64,000 nucleotides of DNA from Gemmatimonadota bacterium (lineage in GTDB: Bacteria; Gemmatimonadota; Gemmatimonadetes; Gemmatimonadales; GWC2-71-9). Location of the stretch: assembly GCA_016874005.1 (NCBI GenBank), contig VGVQ01000014.1:40365-104364 (forward strand). The letters run 5' to 3'. Made by a program: the position numbers and the translations under genes. Positions 34,260 through 41,908 of this stretch are shown here, piece after piece. The stretch's first letter is position 1, and every line of letters starts with the position of its first letter. Under the pieces are notes generated by a model. The model saw only the letters and a list, made by a program, of their open reading frames with translations, was not told the origin of the DNA and did not search any database.

Positions 34260-35050
34260 ACCGCCACCGGCGCCGGGATGGGTGGGTGGGGGGCGTACCC
34301 CTCGAGCACGAAATCGGGGTAATCGAACTCGAACAGCGACCGGACGGCCGGGTTGAGCCTAATGGTTGGCAGCGGCCGGGGTTCCCGGCTGAGCTGGAGG
34401 CGCGCCTGTTCCAGGTGGTTCAGATAGAGATGGGCGTCACCCATCGAGTGGATGAACTCCCCCGGGGCCAGACCGGTGACCTGAGCCACCATCAAGGTGA
34501 GCAAGGCGTACGACGCGATGTTGAACGGCACCCCGAGAAAGACGTCGGCGCTCCGCTGGTAGAGCTGGCAGGAGAGGCGACCATCCGCCACGTAGAACTG
34601 GAACAGGACGTGGCAAGGCAGCAATGCCATCTTGGGAAGCTCGGCCACGTTCCAGGCGCTCACGATGAGCCGGCGAGAGTGGGGGGTCTCGCGGATCTGG
34701 CGGACCACCTCGCTGATCTGGTCGATGGTCGCACCGCCCGGCGCCGGCCAGGACCTCCACTGGTGCCCGTACACCGGGCCAAGCTCACCGTTGCCATCGG
34801 CCCACTCGTCCCAGATCGAGACGCCGTGGTCCCGGAGGTACCGGACGTTGGTCTCGCCCCGCAGGAACCACAGCAACTCGTAGATGATCGACTTGGTATG
34901 GACCTTCTTGGTGGTCAGCAACGGAAAGCCGTCGGCCAGGTCGAACCGCATCTGATGACCGAACACGCTGAGGGTGCCGGTGCCGGTCCGATCCGGCTTG
35001 TCGTGACCAGCCTCGAGAATGCGGCGGAGAAGGTCGTGGTACTGGCGCAC
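34256..35050 (-). CDS. thyA: Thymidylate synthase
   Basis: 264 aa. Methylates dUMP to dTMP with methylene-tetrahydrofolate. The catalytic Cys is in [11 protein letters not shown], followed by the phosphate-binding [20 protein letters not shown] and the [13 protein letters not shown] segment. The N-terminus ([28 protein letters not shown]) is standard. Coupled to folA by a four-base overlap, so the two folate genes are made together. The upstream FAD oxidase gene ends nine bases before. Confidence 0.96.
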   Translation of the reverse strand: MRQYHDLLRRILEAGHDKPDRTGTGTLSVFGHQMRFDLADGFPLLTTKKVHTKSIIYELLWFLRGETNVRYLRDHGVSIWDEWADGNGELGPVYGHQWRSWPAPGGATIDQISEVVRQIRETPHSRRLIVSAWNVAELPKMALLPCHVLFQFYVADGRLSCQLYQRSADVFLGVPFNIASYALLTLMVAQVTGLAPGEFIHSMGDAHLYLNHLEQARLQLSREPRPLPTIRLNPAVRSLFEFDYPDFVLEGYAPHPPIPAPVAV

Positions 35051-35059
35051 GGAGCAAAC

Positions 35060-36709
35060 CTAAGCGGGGCCGGGGTCGTCGGCGAGTTGAAGTCGGCCGG
35101 TCGCGTAGCCCGCGGAGCGTTCGAGCTGCCGGAGTCCGTGGGCCACGTCCTCGGGGATCGGCGCGGCGCCATCCCCTACCTTGAGTCGCGCCAGGGGGGG
35201 CTCATCGCCAAGCTTGACGCCGGGGTTGAACAACCCGCGCGGATCGAAGGCCCGCTTGATCACCCGGACCAGCTGGGTCACCTCGGATCCGTAGACTCGA
35301 TCGATCAGCCCGGCCCGGAGTCGGCCATCGCCGTGTTCGCCGCTCGGGGTCCCGCCCATCGCCAGGACCAAGCGGGTCACGTCCTCGTACACGGCCCGAA
35401 CTCGCTCGACCCATCCGGGCGCCGCCAGGTCGGGAAGCAGGTTGGCGTGGACGTGCCCGTCGCCCGCGTGACCGAACATCACCACAGGCACCCCTCGTTG
35501 GGTCGAGATCGCTTGTACCGCCGAGAGATAGTCGCCGAGCCTGGCAACCGGAACGCAGCCGTCCTCGATCACCTGGAGCGACCGCGACTCGTCTCCCAGC
35601 TGAGCCAGCTTCGGACTCGCGGCGTGCCGAATCGCCCACAGGGCATCCACCTCGGCTCCGTCCCGGGCGGTTTCGACGTCGAGGCACTCGGGCCGCAAGA
35701 TCCCCACCGCCCGCTCGATCTCGGAGCCGAGACCGTCGCGGTCGTTGCCCTCGAACTCGATCATCAGCAGCGCGGCGCCCTCGAGAAGACGGTCGCCCCG
35801 AGGCAATCGGCGAACCGGATCCGCCACGAAGGCGAGGAAGGTCGAGTCGAGGAATTCGAGCCGGCTCGGTTCGAGTTCCAGGAGCGCGGGGACGCAGTGG
35901 GAAAGCCGCTTGAGGTCGCGAATCGTGGCCCTGACGCCCGCTCGGTACGGTGGAATCGGCTCGAGGCGCCAATCCACCTCGGTGACGAGGCCCAGGGTCC
36001 CTTCGGCACCGATGACGAGGTCGATCAGCTCACCGGATTCGAGGTAAGCATCGAGAGCATAGCCGGCGGTGTTCTTTCGGGTTCTCGGAAAGGCGGTGGC
36101 GACCCGCCAGCGGCCGAGGCGGAGCGAGCTGGCGATCTCCTCGGTAATCCGGAGCACTTCCGGGTCCTTCGATTCCCGCCCGCGCTCCAGCCGAATCAGC
36201 TCCCCCCCCGAGGTCACGACCGACAGAGCGGAGACCCAGCGCCGAACCGGACCGTAGCGGACCGACCGACTCCCCGCGGCGTTGGTCGACACGGCCCCTC
36301 CCACCGTGGCGAAACGCGCGCTCGAGGGGTCGACCGGCATCCGAACGCCGAGCGGCTCGGTGGCCGACTCCAGTTCGCCGAGCCGAACCGCCGCGCCGGT
36401 CCGAGCCCGGTGGCCGGAGCGATCGACGACGAGCGGCGCCCCGTCGAGCGCGGTCAGATCGACCACGACACCGTCTCCGACGTTCCCGCCCGGCATCCCG
36501 CTGCCGTTGCCTCGCGGCACCAGCGGCACGTCCTCCGCGTTGGCCCAGCGGACCAGCTCGACCAAGGCCCTCGTGGTCGATGGGATCGCCACCGCCCGGG
36601 GAACGATCCGGTAGATGCCGGCCCCCTCGGCGTAGGCGGCGCGGGCCCGAACGTCGTCACGCCAGGTCCCGGTGAACTTGGGCGGCGATCGCAGGGCCGA
36701 GTCGCTCAT
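35060..36709 (-). CDS. FAD-linked oxidase, GlcD/D-2-hydroxyacid dehydrogenase type
   Basis: 549 aa. The PCMH-type FAD domain is near the N-terminus (VPLVPRGNGSGMPGGN, then ATVGGAVSTNAAGSRSVRYG), followed by the IDLVIGAEGTLGLVTEV loop. The C-terminal FAD-oxidase domain has the metal and substrate His residues in FGHAGDGHVHANLLPDL and SGEHGDGRLR. Such enzymes oxidise glycolate, D-lactate or D-2-hydroxyglutarate; no Fe-S domain is attached. ATG 36709 is used because the track's 36994 start would include the poly-proline gene's antisense. Confidence 0.85.
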   Translation of the reverse strand: MSDSALRSPPKFTGTWRDDVRARAAYAEGAGIYRIVPRAVAIPSTTRALVELVRWANAEDVPLVPRGNGSGMPGGNVGDGVVVDLTALDGAPLVVDRSGHRARTGAAVRLGELESATEPLGVRMPVDPSSARFATVGGAVSTNAAGSRSVRYGPVRRWVSALSVVTSGGELIRLERGRESKDPEVLRITEEIASSLRLGRWRVATAFPRTRKNTAGYALDAYLESGELIDLVIGAEGTLGLVTEVDWRLEPIPPYRAGVRATIRDLKRLSHCVPALLELEPSRLEFLDSTFLAFVADPVRRLPRGDRLLEGAALLMIEFEGNDRDGLGSEIERAVGILRPECLDVETARDGAEVDALWAIRHAASPKLAQLGDESRSLQVIEDGCVPVARLGDYLSAVQAISTQRGVPVVMFGHAGDGHVHANLLPDLAAPGWVERVRAVYEDVTRLVLAMGGTPSGEHGDGRLRAGLIDRVYGSEVTQLVRVIKRAFDPRGLFNPGVKLGDEPPLARLKVGDGAAPIPEDVAHGLRQLERSAGYATGRLQLADDPGPA

Positions 36710-36725
36710 CACCTGGGCACCGTCG

Positions 36726-37463
36726 TTAGGCACCCTTCGACCCCGACGGCCACGGAACCGACGGGGACGGAGGCGGCGGAGGTGGGGGCGGGGGCGGGGG
36801 CGGAGGCGGAGGCGGAGGCGGAGGCGGGGGCGCCGGAGAGGGCGCGGGGGCGGGTTGCCCAACCGGCCGGCGGCTGGTGGTATCGCGAGGTGGGCCGCGA
36901 CCCGTGTCGGCCGCCGGACGTGGCGACGGGGGTCGGGCGGTCGCGGGTTCCGCGGGGGCCGGCTCTTCTTCTTCGGGGCCGTAGCTCTCGGCAAGCTTCT
37001 TGAGAAGGTTGCCCATCTGCCGATTGATCGCGTGCTCGGTCGACACCGGGGCTTCGGTCTCCCGGGACGGGAGCGACGGATCGACTTTGGGGACGTACAC
37101 GGTCTCGATCTCGATCCGCGAATACCCGGGCTTGGCGGGATCGACCCACGCTCGCACCTTGACCGCGTCCGGCCCGAGCGGACGACCGACCCATGGTCGT
37201 TTGGTTCTCGCGTCGAACCAGCGACTCTCGATGAAACCGTCGAACCGCTTGACCCGGAGCACCGGTACGCTGTCGGCCTGAAGCCGTTGCGCCAGGGTAT
37301 CGGTCACCATCATCACCGTCTGATCCTCGTCGGCCAGGTCGAAGCCCACTTCCGCGTGCTCGGCTTCCGGAAACGGGGTGAAGCTGGGACGACCGGTCGT
37401 GGCTCGGCACCCGAGCAGCGCCAGCAGGCCGACGGCGGCGATTCTGACCGGTCGCGCCGTCAT
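36726..37463 (-). CDS. Lipoprotein with a long polyproline C-terminus
   Basis: 245 aa. Lipoprotein leader (RIAAVGLLALLGCRATTG), then a ~130-residue globular part with conserved-looking strands (VMMVTDTLAQRLQADSVPVLRV, ESRWFDARTKRPWVG, SRIEIETVYVPKVD). A disordered Pro/Ala/Arg linker then leads to a run of about 20 consecutive prolines before PSVPWPSG. The polyproline comes from a GGC/GGA-type triplet repeat (about 36780-36840) that may vary in length. I recognise no family. It overlaps the upstream gene by four bases. Confidence 0.7.
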   Translation of the reverse strand: MTARPVRIAAVGLLALLGCRATTGRPSFTPFPEAEHAEVGFDLADEDQTVMMVTDTLAQRLQADSVPVLRVKRFDGFIESRWFDARTKRPWVGRPLGPDAVKVRAWVDPAKPGYSRIEIETVYVPKVDPSLPSRETEAPVSTEHAINRQMGNLLKKLAESYGPEEEEPAPAEPATARPPSPRPAADTGRGPPRDTTSRRPVGQPAPAPSPAPPPPPPPPPPPPPPPPPPPPPSPSVPWPSGSKGA

Positions 37464-38359
37464 CGGGGACCAGACTTCGACCCGTCCGGCAGCTGCCGCC
37501 GACTCTCCTGCTTGCCCTCGGCGACGGTCGAGATCGCCCGGCGCACCTCGGTCGTGAGCAGCTCGATCAGGCCCGGCCCCCGGGAGAGCTGCTCGTGGCC
37601 CGGCTTGACCCCACCGCGCTCGAGGTAGTCGAGGGCGCGCTCCAGACCGAGCTGGACCCGATCGCCGATCGGGCGGTAGTTCTTCAACACGACTGCCGCG
37701 ATCAATCCGCCAAAGGCCACCGGAAGGGCAGCGAGCAGGCCCAGCCCGAGCGTGGCCAACACACCGGTGCCGGCCACACCAACTCCCCCCGCGACCGAGG
37801 CGCCGATCAGGTGGTCGCGTCGGGTGGCTCGGAGGGTGGCACTCAAGGTGACGTGAGTGTACCCCGTCTCCAGCGCGGCGGCCGTCGCCGTCACGACCTC
37901 GGCACGCGACAGCATGAATTTGGGCTTGCTGGTGTCCAGGGCCGCCGTGCCCCGCCGAATCGCGGCCTGCATCCCCTTGAGCGGCTCCCAGCTGACCCAA
38001 CCGGCTTGCTGCCTCCGGACCACCAGCAACTCGTTCCGCTCCATCCAGTGGAGGAGACTCCGCACCGCGTCGTCCGGGTCGCCTTGAACCACTCGCTGAG
38101 CCCGGACCTCCCCCGGCCCAACCAGCCGGGCGAGGACGCCGGCATCGGCGGGAGGTTCGACCGCGGTTCGATGCTCCAACATGGCCTGTTGGAGGTATTT
38201 GGCCGGAATCCCGACGTCCTTGCCAAGGGCCAGTACCTCGTCGGCCGTCAGGTGGTCGCCGAGGTCGCGATCGCCGGTCTGCAGCTCGGCCGCCCGCTGG
38301 ATGATCCGGTCGAGCGCGGCTCGGTCAATCGTGGGTTTGGAGTTGTCCGGGGAGGTCAC
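37460..38359 (-). CDS. Hypothetical protein with a central hydrophobic hairpin
   Basis: 299 aa. The N-terminal ~65 residues look like a small helical domain often fused to varied partners (LTADEVLALGKDVGIPAKYLQQAMLEH). A globular middle follows, then a membrane hairpin (SVAGGVGVAGTGVLATLGLGLLAALPVAFGGLIAAVVL), then a charged tail. GTG start. No enzyme motif. Upstream of and coupled to the polyproline lipoprotein, so they may act together at the inner membrane. Confidence 0.65.
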   Translation of the reverse strand: MTSPDNSKPTIDRAALDRIIQRAAELQTGDRDLGDHLTADEVLALGKDVGIPAKYLQQAMLEHRTAVEPPADAGVLARLVGPGEVRAQRVVQGDPDDAVRSLLHWMERNELLVVRRQQAGWVSWEPLKGMQAAIRRGTAALDTSKPKFMLSRAEVVTATAAALETGYTHVTLSATLRATRRDHLIGASVAGGVGVAGTGVLATLGLGLLAALPVAFGGLIAAVVLKNYRPIGDRVQLGLERALDYLERGGVKPGHEQLSRGPGLIELLTTEVRRAISTVAEGKQESRRQLPDGSKSGPR

Positions 38360-38416
38360 CGCGGGAACCTTCGATCGCTACGAGGAAACGGAATATCGCG
38401 CCACGGGACAACGGCT

Positions 38417-39238
38417 TCAAGCAACCGGGCCTGGCACCGGCCCGCCGCACCCGACACAGTGTCGCCACCCGGCTTCGAGTTCCTCACCGCAACGGCGGCA
38501 CCGCCGAACGCCGACCTGATGCCCACACTGAGGACAGTAGGCCACTCTCCGGTGGGTCGGGAGGGCAGCGTCGCATTGCGGGCAGTGGGCTGCGGCCCCT
38601 GCCGACCCCGAGGCCGAGGTCTCCGTCGCGGCCGACTCGAAGGGAGCCTCGATTCTCGCCCCAGCAGCCTCGGCCCCGGGAATGTCGACCGCCTCGAACA
38701 CCGGAACATCAGGTGGCGTCGGCGGCGGGGCGGGCGTCGGCGGCGAGTGCGGGCGGGGCTCGGCGGCGGACGCCGCGACCAGCGACTCCTCATCGGCCGG
38801 CGCCGATGCTGGAACGGTTGACGCGGTGAGGTCCGGGTGGAGACCCGCCGGATCGGGATGGACCGCTGCCACTGGCGCCGGTTCTCGAGCCAGTTCGTCG
38901 AGCCGGGCGAGCGTGGCGGCTCCGACCTGCACGGTCGCTTCGGCAAGCTCCTCGACCAGATCGAGATTGGGGTTGGGTGACGACAACTCCTCCCGGGCCC
39001 GCGCCGCGGCCTCGGGCGGGAAGGTCCGTGTCAAACCGCCCTCCTCGGCGACGAGCCGTAGCACCAGGGTCTCGTAGTCGTCGTTGCTCGTCAGGCCGAG
39101 AGCGGTTCGATGAGCGCGGTAGGGTAGAATCTGGCCGCGGAGGTCGGCCACGGTCATCGCTCGGTGAACGGCGCCAGGGTCCTGGGTTCGGATCTGGTCC
39201 ACCAACCGGGCCACCATCCGCTCGAGATCGGTGATCAT
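38417..39238 (-). CDS. Protein with C-terminal double zinc ribbon
   Basis: 273 aa. The N-terminal ~115 residues are helical and charged. A Pro/Ala-rich linker follows, and the C-terminus is a double zinc ribbon with four CxxC knuckles (HCPQCDAAL, YCPQCGHQV, CRRCGEEL, CVGCGGPV). Such ribbons bind partners or nucleic acid. No catalytic domain. The stop of the RNase HI gene is one base from its ATG, so it probably shares that transcript. Confidence 0.7.
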   Translation of the reverse strand: MITDLERMVARLVDQIRTQDPGAVHRAMTVADLRGQILPYRAHRTALGLTSNDDYETLVLRLVAEEGGLTRTFPPEAAARAREELSSPNPNLDLVEELAEATVQVGAATLARLDELAREPAPVAAVHPDPAGLHPDLTASTVPASAPADEESLVAASAAEPRPHSPPTPAPPPTPPDVPVFEAVDIPGAEAAGARIEAPFESAATETSASGSAGAAAHCPQCDAALPTHRRVAYCPQCGHQVGVRRCRRCGEELEAGWRHCVGCGGPVPGPVA

Positions 39239-39871
39239 CTATTCCTCGAGCGCGAGGGGAAGGTGCTCGCCGGAGGCGATCCGGGCCTCCAGGGAGGTGA
39301 AGGTCGCGTCGGGATCGTCGACCAGGTACTTGCCTTTGGCGCGTTCGTCGGCGAGCCATTCGGCGAAGGTAGCTGGCACGAGGCCGTCGGGACTGTCTTG
39401 CTCCTTCGCGGCCTTGATGGCGAGCGCGTTGGCGAACTCATTCTTGAGATGGCCCGCGTGGCCGCGGACCCAGGCGAAGGTCACCTCGTGTTTGCCGATC
39501 GAGGCGTCGAGCGCGCGCCAGAGATCGAGGTTCTCGATCGGGCCACTTTTTCGCTTCCAGCCGCGGGCGACCCACCCGGGCAGCCATTCCCGGACCCCGC
39601 GCACCAGGTACTCGGAGTCGGACACGATCAGCACTCGGAGCCGCCGGCCCTTCCCGGCCAGCAGTTGGAGGAGCGCGATCGCCCCGGCGAGCGCCATCTG
39701 GTTGTTGGTGGTCTTGGGGGAATGGATCGAGAATTGGCGGCGCTCGATCGCCGCCTTGTGGCGAATCTCGACGAGCCCCGCGGCCCCGCCTGGGTTCGGG
39801 CCCTCACGGCCGTTGCCAAGGCAACTCTCGTCGAGATGGGCGATCGCGATCGGCAGTGGGCGGGTCGACAC
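39239..39871 (-). CDS. Ribonuclease HI-like protein with altered active site
   Basis: 210 aa with the RNase H fold. The first acid is intact (Asp14 in AHLDESCLGNG...PGGAAG) and so is the third (Asp85 in VSDSEYLV). The second, normally Glu in NNxMEL, is Ala60 (TTNNQMALAGAI). The fourth, normally Asp in NExxD, is Asn148 (GHAGHLKNEFANALA). The catalytic-loop His138 (RGHAGH) is present. With two of four metal ligands changed it may bind but not cut RNA:DNA hybrids, or use other residues. GTG start, overlapping the TAG of the gene before. A ~50-residue C-terminal extension is extra. Confidence 0.75.
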   Translation of the reverse strand: MSTRPLPIAIAHLDESCLGNGREGPNPGGAAGLVEIRHKAAIERRQFSIHSPKTTNNQMALAGAIALLQLLAGKGRRLRVLIVSDSEYLVRGVREWLPGWVARGWKRKSGPIENLDLWRALDASIGKHEVTFAWVRGHAGHLKNEFANALAIKAAKEQDSPDGLVPATFAEWLADERAKGKYLVDDPDATFTSLEARIASGEHLPLALEE

Positions 39872-40092
39872 TAGGCGATCACGTGGAAGTCTTCGACTTG
39901 GGTAAGGTCGAAGCTGATTTCGTCTCCGGTCATCGGCAGGATGCCGACCAGCCGGTCACCCCGCCCCGTCGTCTCGAGCCGGCGGGCCACGACGACGTAC
40001 TCGGTCCCCCGCCGCATCAACGCCACGCGCTTCCCATCCCGGGCGGCACGCTCGAGCTGGTCCATCCGGGCAGGGCTCAGGCGAAACGACAC
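39871..40092 (-). CDS. Small hypothetical protein
   Basis: 73 aa, basic N-terminal half (ARMDQLERAARDGKRVALMRRG), then two or three beta strands (TEYVVVARRLETTGRGDRLVGI, DEISFDLTQVEDFHVI). It could be a small SH3-like or WYL-like nucleic-acid-binding fold, but no family is recognised. Its stop overlaps the RNase HI-like start, so they are likely co-translated; an RNA- or DNA-related role is possible. Confidence 0.6.
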   Translation of the reverse strand: MSFRLSPARMDQLERAARDGKRVALMRRGTEYVVVARRLETTGRGDRLVGILPMTGDEISFDLTQVEDFHVIA

Positions 40093-40114
40093 GGCTCCAA
40101 TCTAGCGGGCCGCC

Positions 40115-41182
40115 TCAGATCACCGTACCCCGCCCGATTCGGAGGACACCGCGTTGACTGGTGACTTCGCCAATGACCCGGTGGGCCGGGGTCTGGGCGG
40201 CCCTGAGCGCCTCCATCAACCCTCGGACATGCTGCTCCGGAACGGTGATCAGCAGCCCGCCCGAGGTCTGGGCGTCGGCGCAGAGCACCGCTTCGGTATC
40301 GGAGATGTCGTTCCATGCCACCGGGTTGGCCTCGAGGTTGCGGCGGGTCCCGGCGGGGATCGAGCCTTGGGCGGCGAGTTCCACTGCCCCCGGCAGGAAC
40401 GGAATCCGGGTGACGTCGAGCCGGGCCCCGACGCCGCTGCCCAGCAAGATGTTCCGCAAGTGTCCGATCAGCCCGAACCCGGTGACGTCCGTCGCGGCGG
40501 TGGCGCCGTGGGCGAGAGCGGCCCGAGACGCGGCGTCGTTGAGCTGGGTCATGACGGCAACCGCGCCCGCGATCTCGGGGCCGGTGATCAGGTCGCGTTT
40601 CAGCGCGGTCGTCAGGACCCCGGTGCCGATCGGCTTGGTGAGGACGATCAGATCGCCGGGTTGGGCCCCGGTATTGGTCAGGAGGCGGTCCGGGTGACCT
40701 TCGCCGATGACCGCCATCCCGAACTTGGGTTCGGGATCGTCGATGGAGTGCCCACCCAGAATGAGGCAGCCGGCCCGCTCGACGATCGCCTGGGCACCCG
40801 CCAGCACCTCGCCGAGCATCTCGAACGGGAGTTTCCCTCGGGGCCACCCGACTAGATTGAGCGCCAGCAACGGCCGGGCCCCCATGGCGTAGATGTCGCT
40901 CAGGGCGTTGGCCGCGGCGATCGCCCCCCAGTCGCGCGGCTCGTCGACGATCGGGGTGAAGAAGTCCACCGTCACCACCAGGGCGCGATCGGGCGCGATC
41001 TTATATACCGCCGCGTCGTCGTGGGTCGAGGCGTCAACCAGAACGTTGGGATCGTGGGTGCCCGGCACGTAGCGCAGAACCTGCGCCAACTCGGCTTGGC
41101 CGAGTTTGCAGGCTCAACCGGCGCCGTGCGACAACGACGTCAACCGAATTCGAGGCCGCTGGTCCCGTTCGATGTCACTCAT
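40115..41182 (-). CDS. selD: Selenide, water dikinase, a selenoprotein (Sec at in-frame UGA)
   Basis: 355 aa. Makes selenophosphate from selenide and ATP for Sec-tRNA and selenouridine. The track begins at TTG 41089, but the frame continues upstream through one TGA (41116-41114): RLTSLSHGAG-U-ACKLGQAELAQVL. This matches the SelD N-terminus, where this position is Cys or Sec. The next Cys-Lys is kept; the catalytic Lys is in ACK. The ATP-site motifs DDAAVYKI, GHSIDDPEPKFGMAV and ATDVTGFGLIGH are also present. Start ATG 41182 (Sec = residue 23). A hairpin just after UGA could be the SECIS. The normal stop is also a TGA. Confidence 0.9.
41088..41106 (-). promoter_or_regulatory. Candidate bacterial SECIS hairpin in selD
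   Basis: AACTCGGC-CAA-GCCGAGTT, a perfect 8-bp stem with a 3-base loop, starts seven bases after the UGA. The loop therefore lies 15-17 bases past the UGA, at the near edge of the usual bacterial SECIS spacing. The loop lacks an obvious GU/GG apical motif unless the inner pairs open, so identity is likely but not certain. Confidence 0.55.
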
Positions 41183-41876
41183 GCCGCTCCTCCTGCCGAT
41201 GGGAACCGCATTCGTCCTCGGCCTGATCCACGCCATCGACGTGGACCATGCCGTGGCCGTCTCCACGTTCGTGGCGGGTCGACCCGCCGTCCGCACCGCG
41301 ATCGGTTACGGCCTCCGCTGGGGCATCGGCCACTCCGGCGCGGTGCTGATCGCCGGGTCGGCCGCGCTCGCGCTCGGGCTCCGGTTCGACCCTCGCTTCG
41401 ACCGGTGGGCCGAGAGCGCCGTGGGTCTCATGCTCATCGGGCTCGGGATCATGGCGTTCCGGTCGCTTCGCAACTTACACCTGCACCACCCCAAGGCCCA
41501 CGGCGACCATGCCCACCTCTACGTCCACCGGGAACCCGGCCGGGACCACCCCCACCCCGCCTCGCCCCAACCGTATCATCATCCGCGCCGCCCGTTGCTG
41601 GTTGGGCTGATGCACGGGCTCGCCGGCACCAGCGGGGTCTTGGCCATCGTGCCGGTGACGCTGGTGTCGACGTGGCAAGTGGGCGTCGGCTACCTGGTGG
41701 CCTTCTCTGTCGGCGTCACGGCCGGAATGATGCTGTTCGCCCTCGGCCTCGCCGAGGCGCTCCGGCGAACCTCGGCGCGGTCCTTGATTTGGGGACGTCG
41801 GGCCGGGCAGGCGATCGCACTGGGGAGCGTGGTGACCGGGGCCGTCTGGCTCCTCAACGCGGTGCAATCGGGCTAG
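41172..41876 (+). CDS. NiCoT/UreH-type nickel/cobalt transporter-like membrane protein
   Basis: 234 aa. The first helix carries the NiCoT signature HX4DH as HAIDVDHA, followed by further helices (GIGHSGAVLIAGSAALALGL, VGYLVAFSVGVTAGMMLFALGL). A cytoplasmic loop rich in His (HLHHPKAHGDHAHLYVHREPGRDHPHP...YHH) probably binds metal. Likely moves nickel or cobalt across the inner membrane; the exact metal is inferred. Possible ATG starts are 41172, 41181 and 41199. The first two overlap the divergent selD start at 41182, so 41199 (MGTAFVLGLIH) is a fair alternative. Confidence 0.75.
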   Translation: MSLMPLLLPMGTAFVLGLIHAIDVDHAVAVSTFVAGRPAVRTAIGYGLRWGIGHSGAVLIAGSAALALGLRFDPRFDRWAESAVGLMLIGLGIMAFRSLRNLHLHHPKAHGDHAHLYVHREPGRDHPHPASPQPYHHPRRPLLVGLMHGLAGTSGVLAIVPVTLVSTWQVGVGYLVAFSVGVTAGMMLFALGLAEALRRTSARSLIWGRRAGQAIALGSVVTGAVWLLNAVQSG

Positions 41877-41908
41877 CGCCGCCCGCCGCGACGTGGAGCC
41901 GCTCGGTA

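Noticed and set aside
34286-37003. 905-codon open frame on the plus strand
   Set aside because: Runs antisense across thyA, the FAD oxidase and the polyproline gene. No protein family pattern, composition of an antisense shadow in GC-rich DNA.
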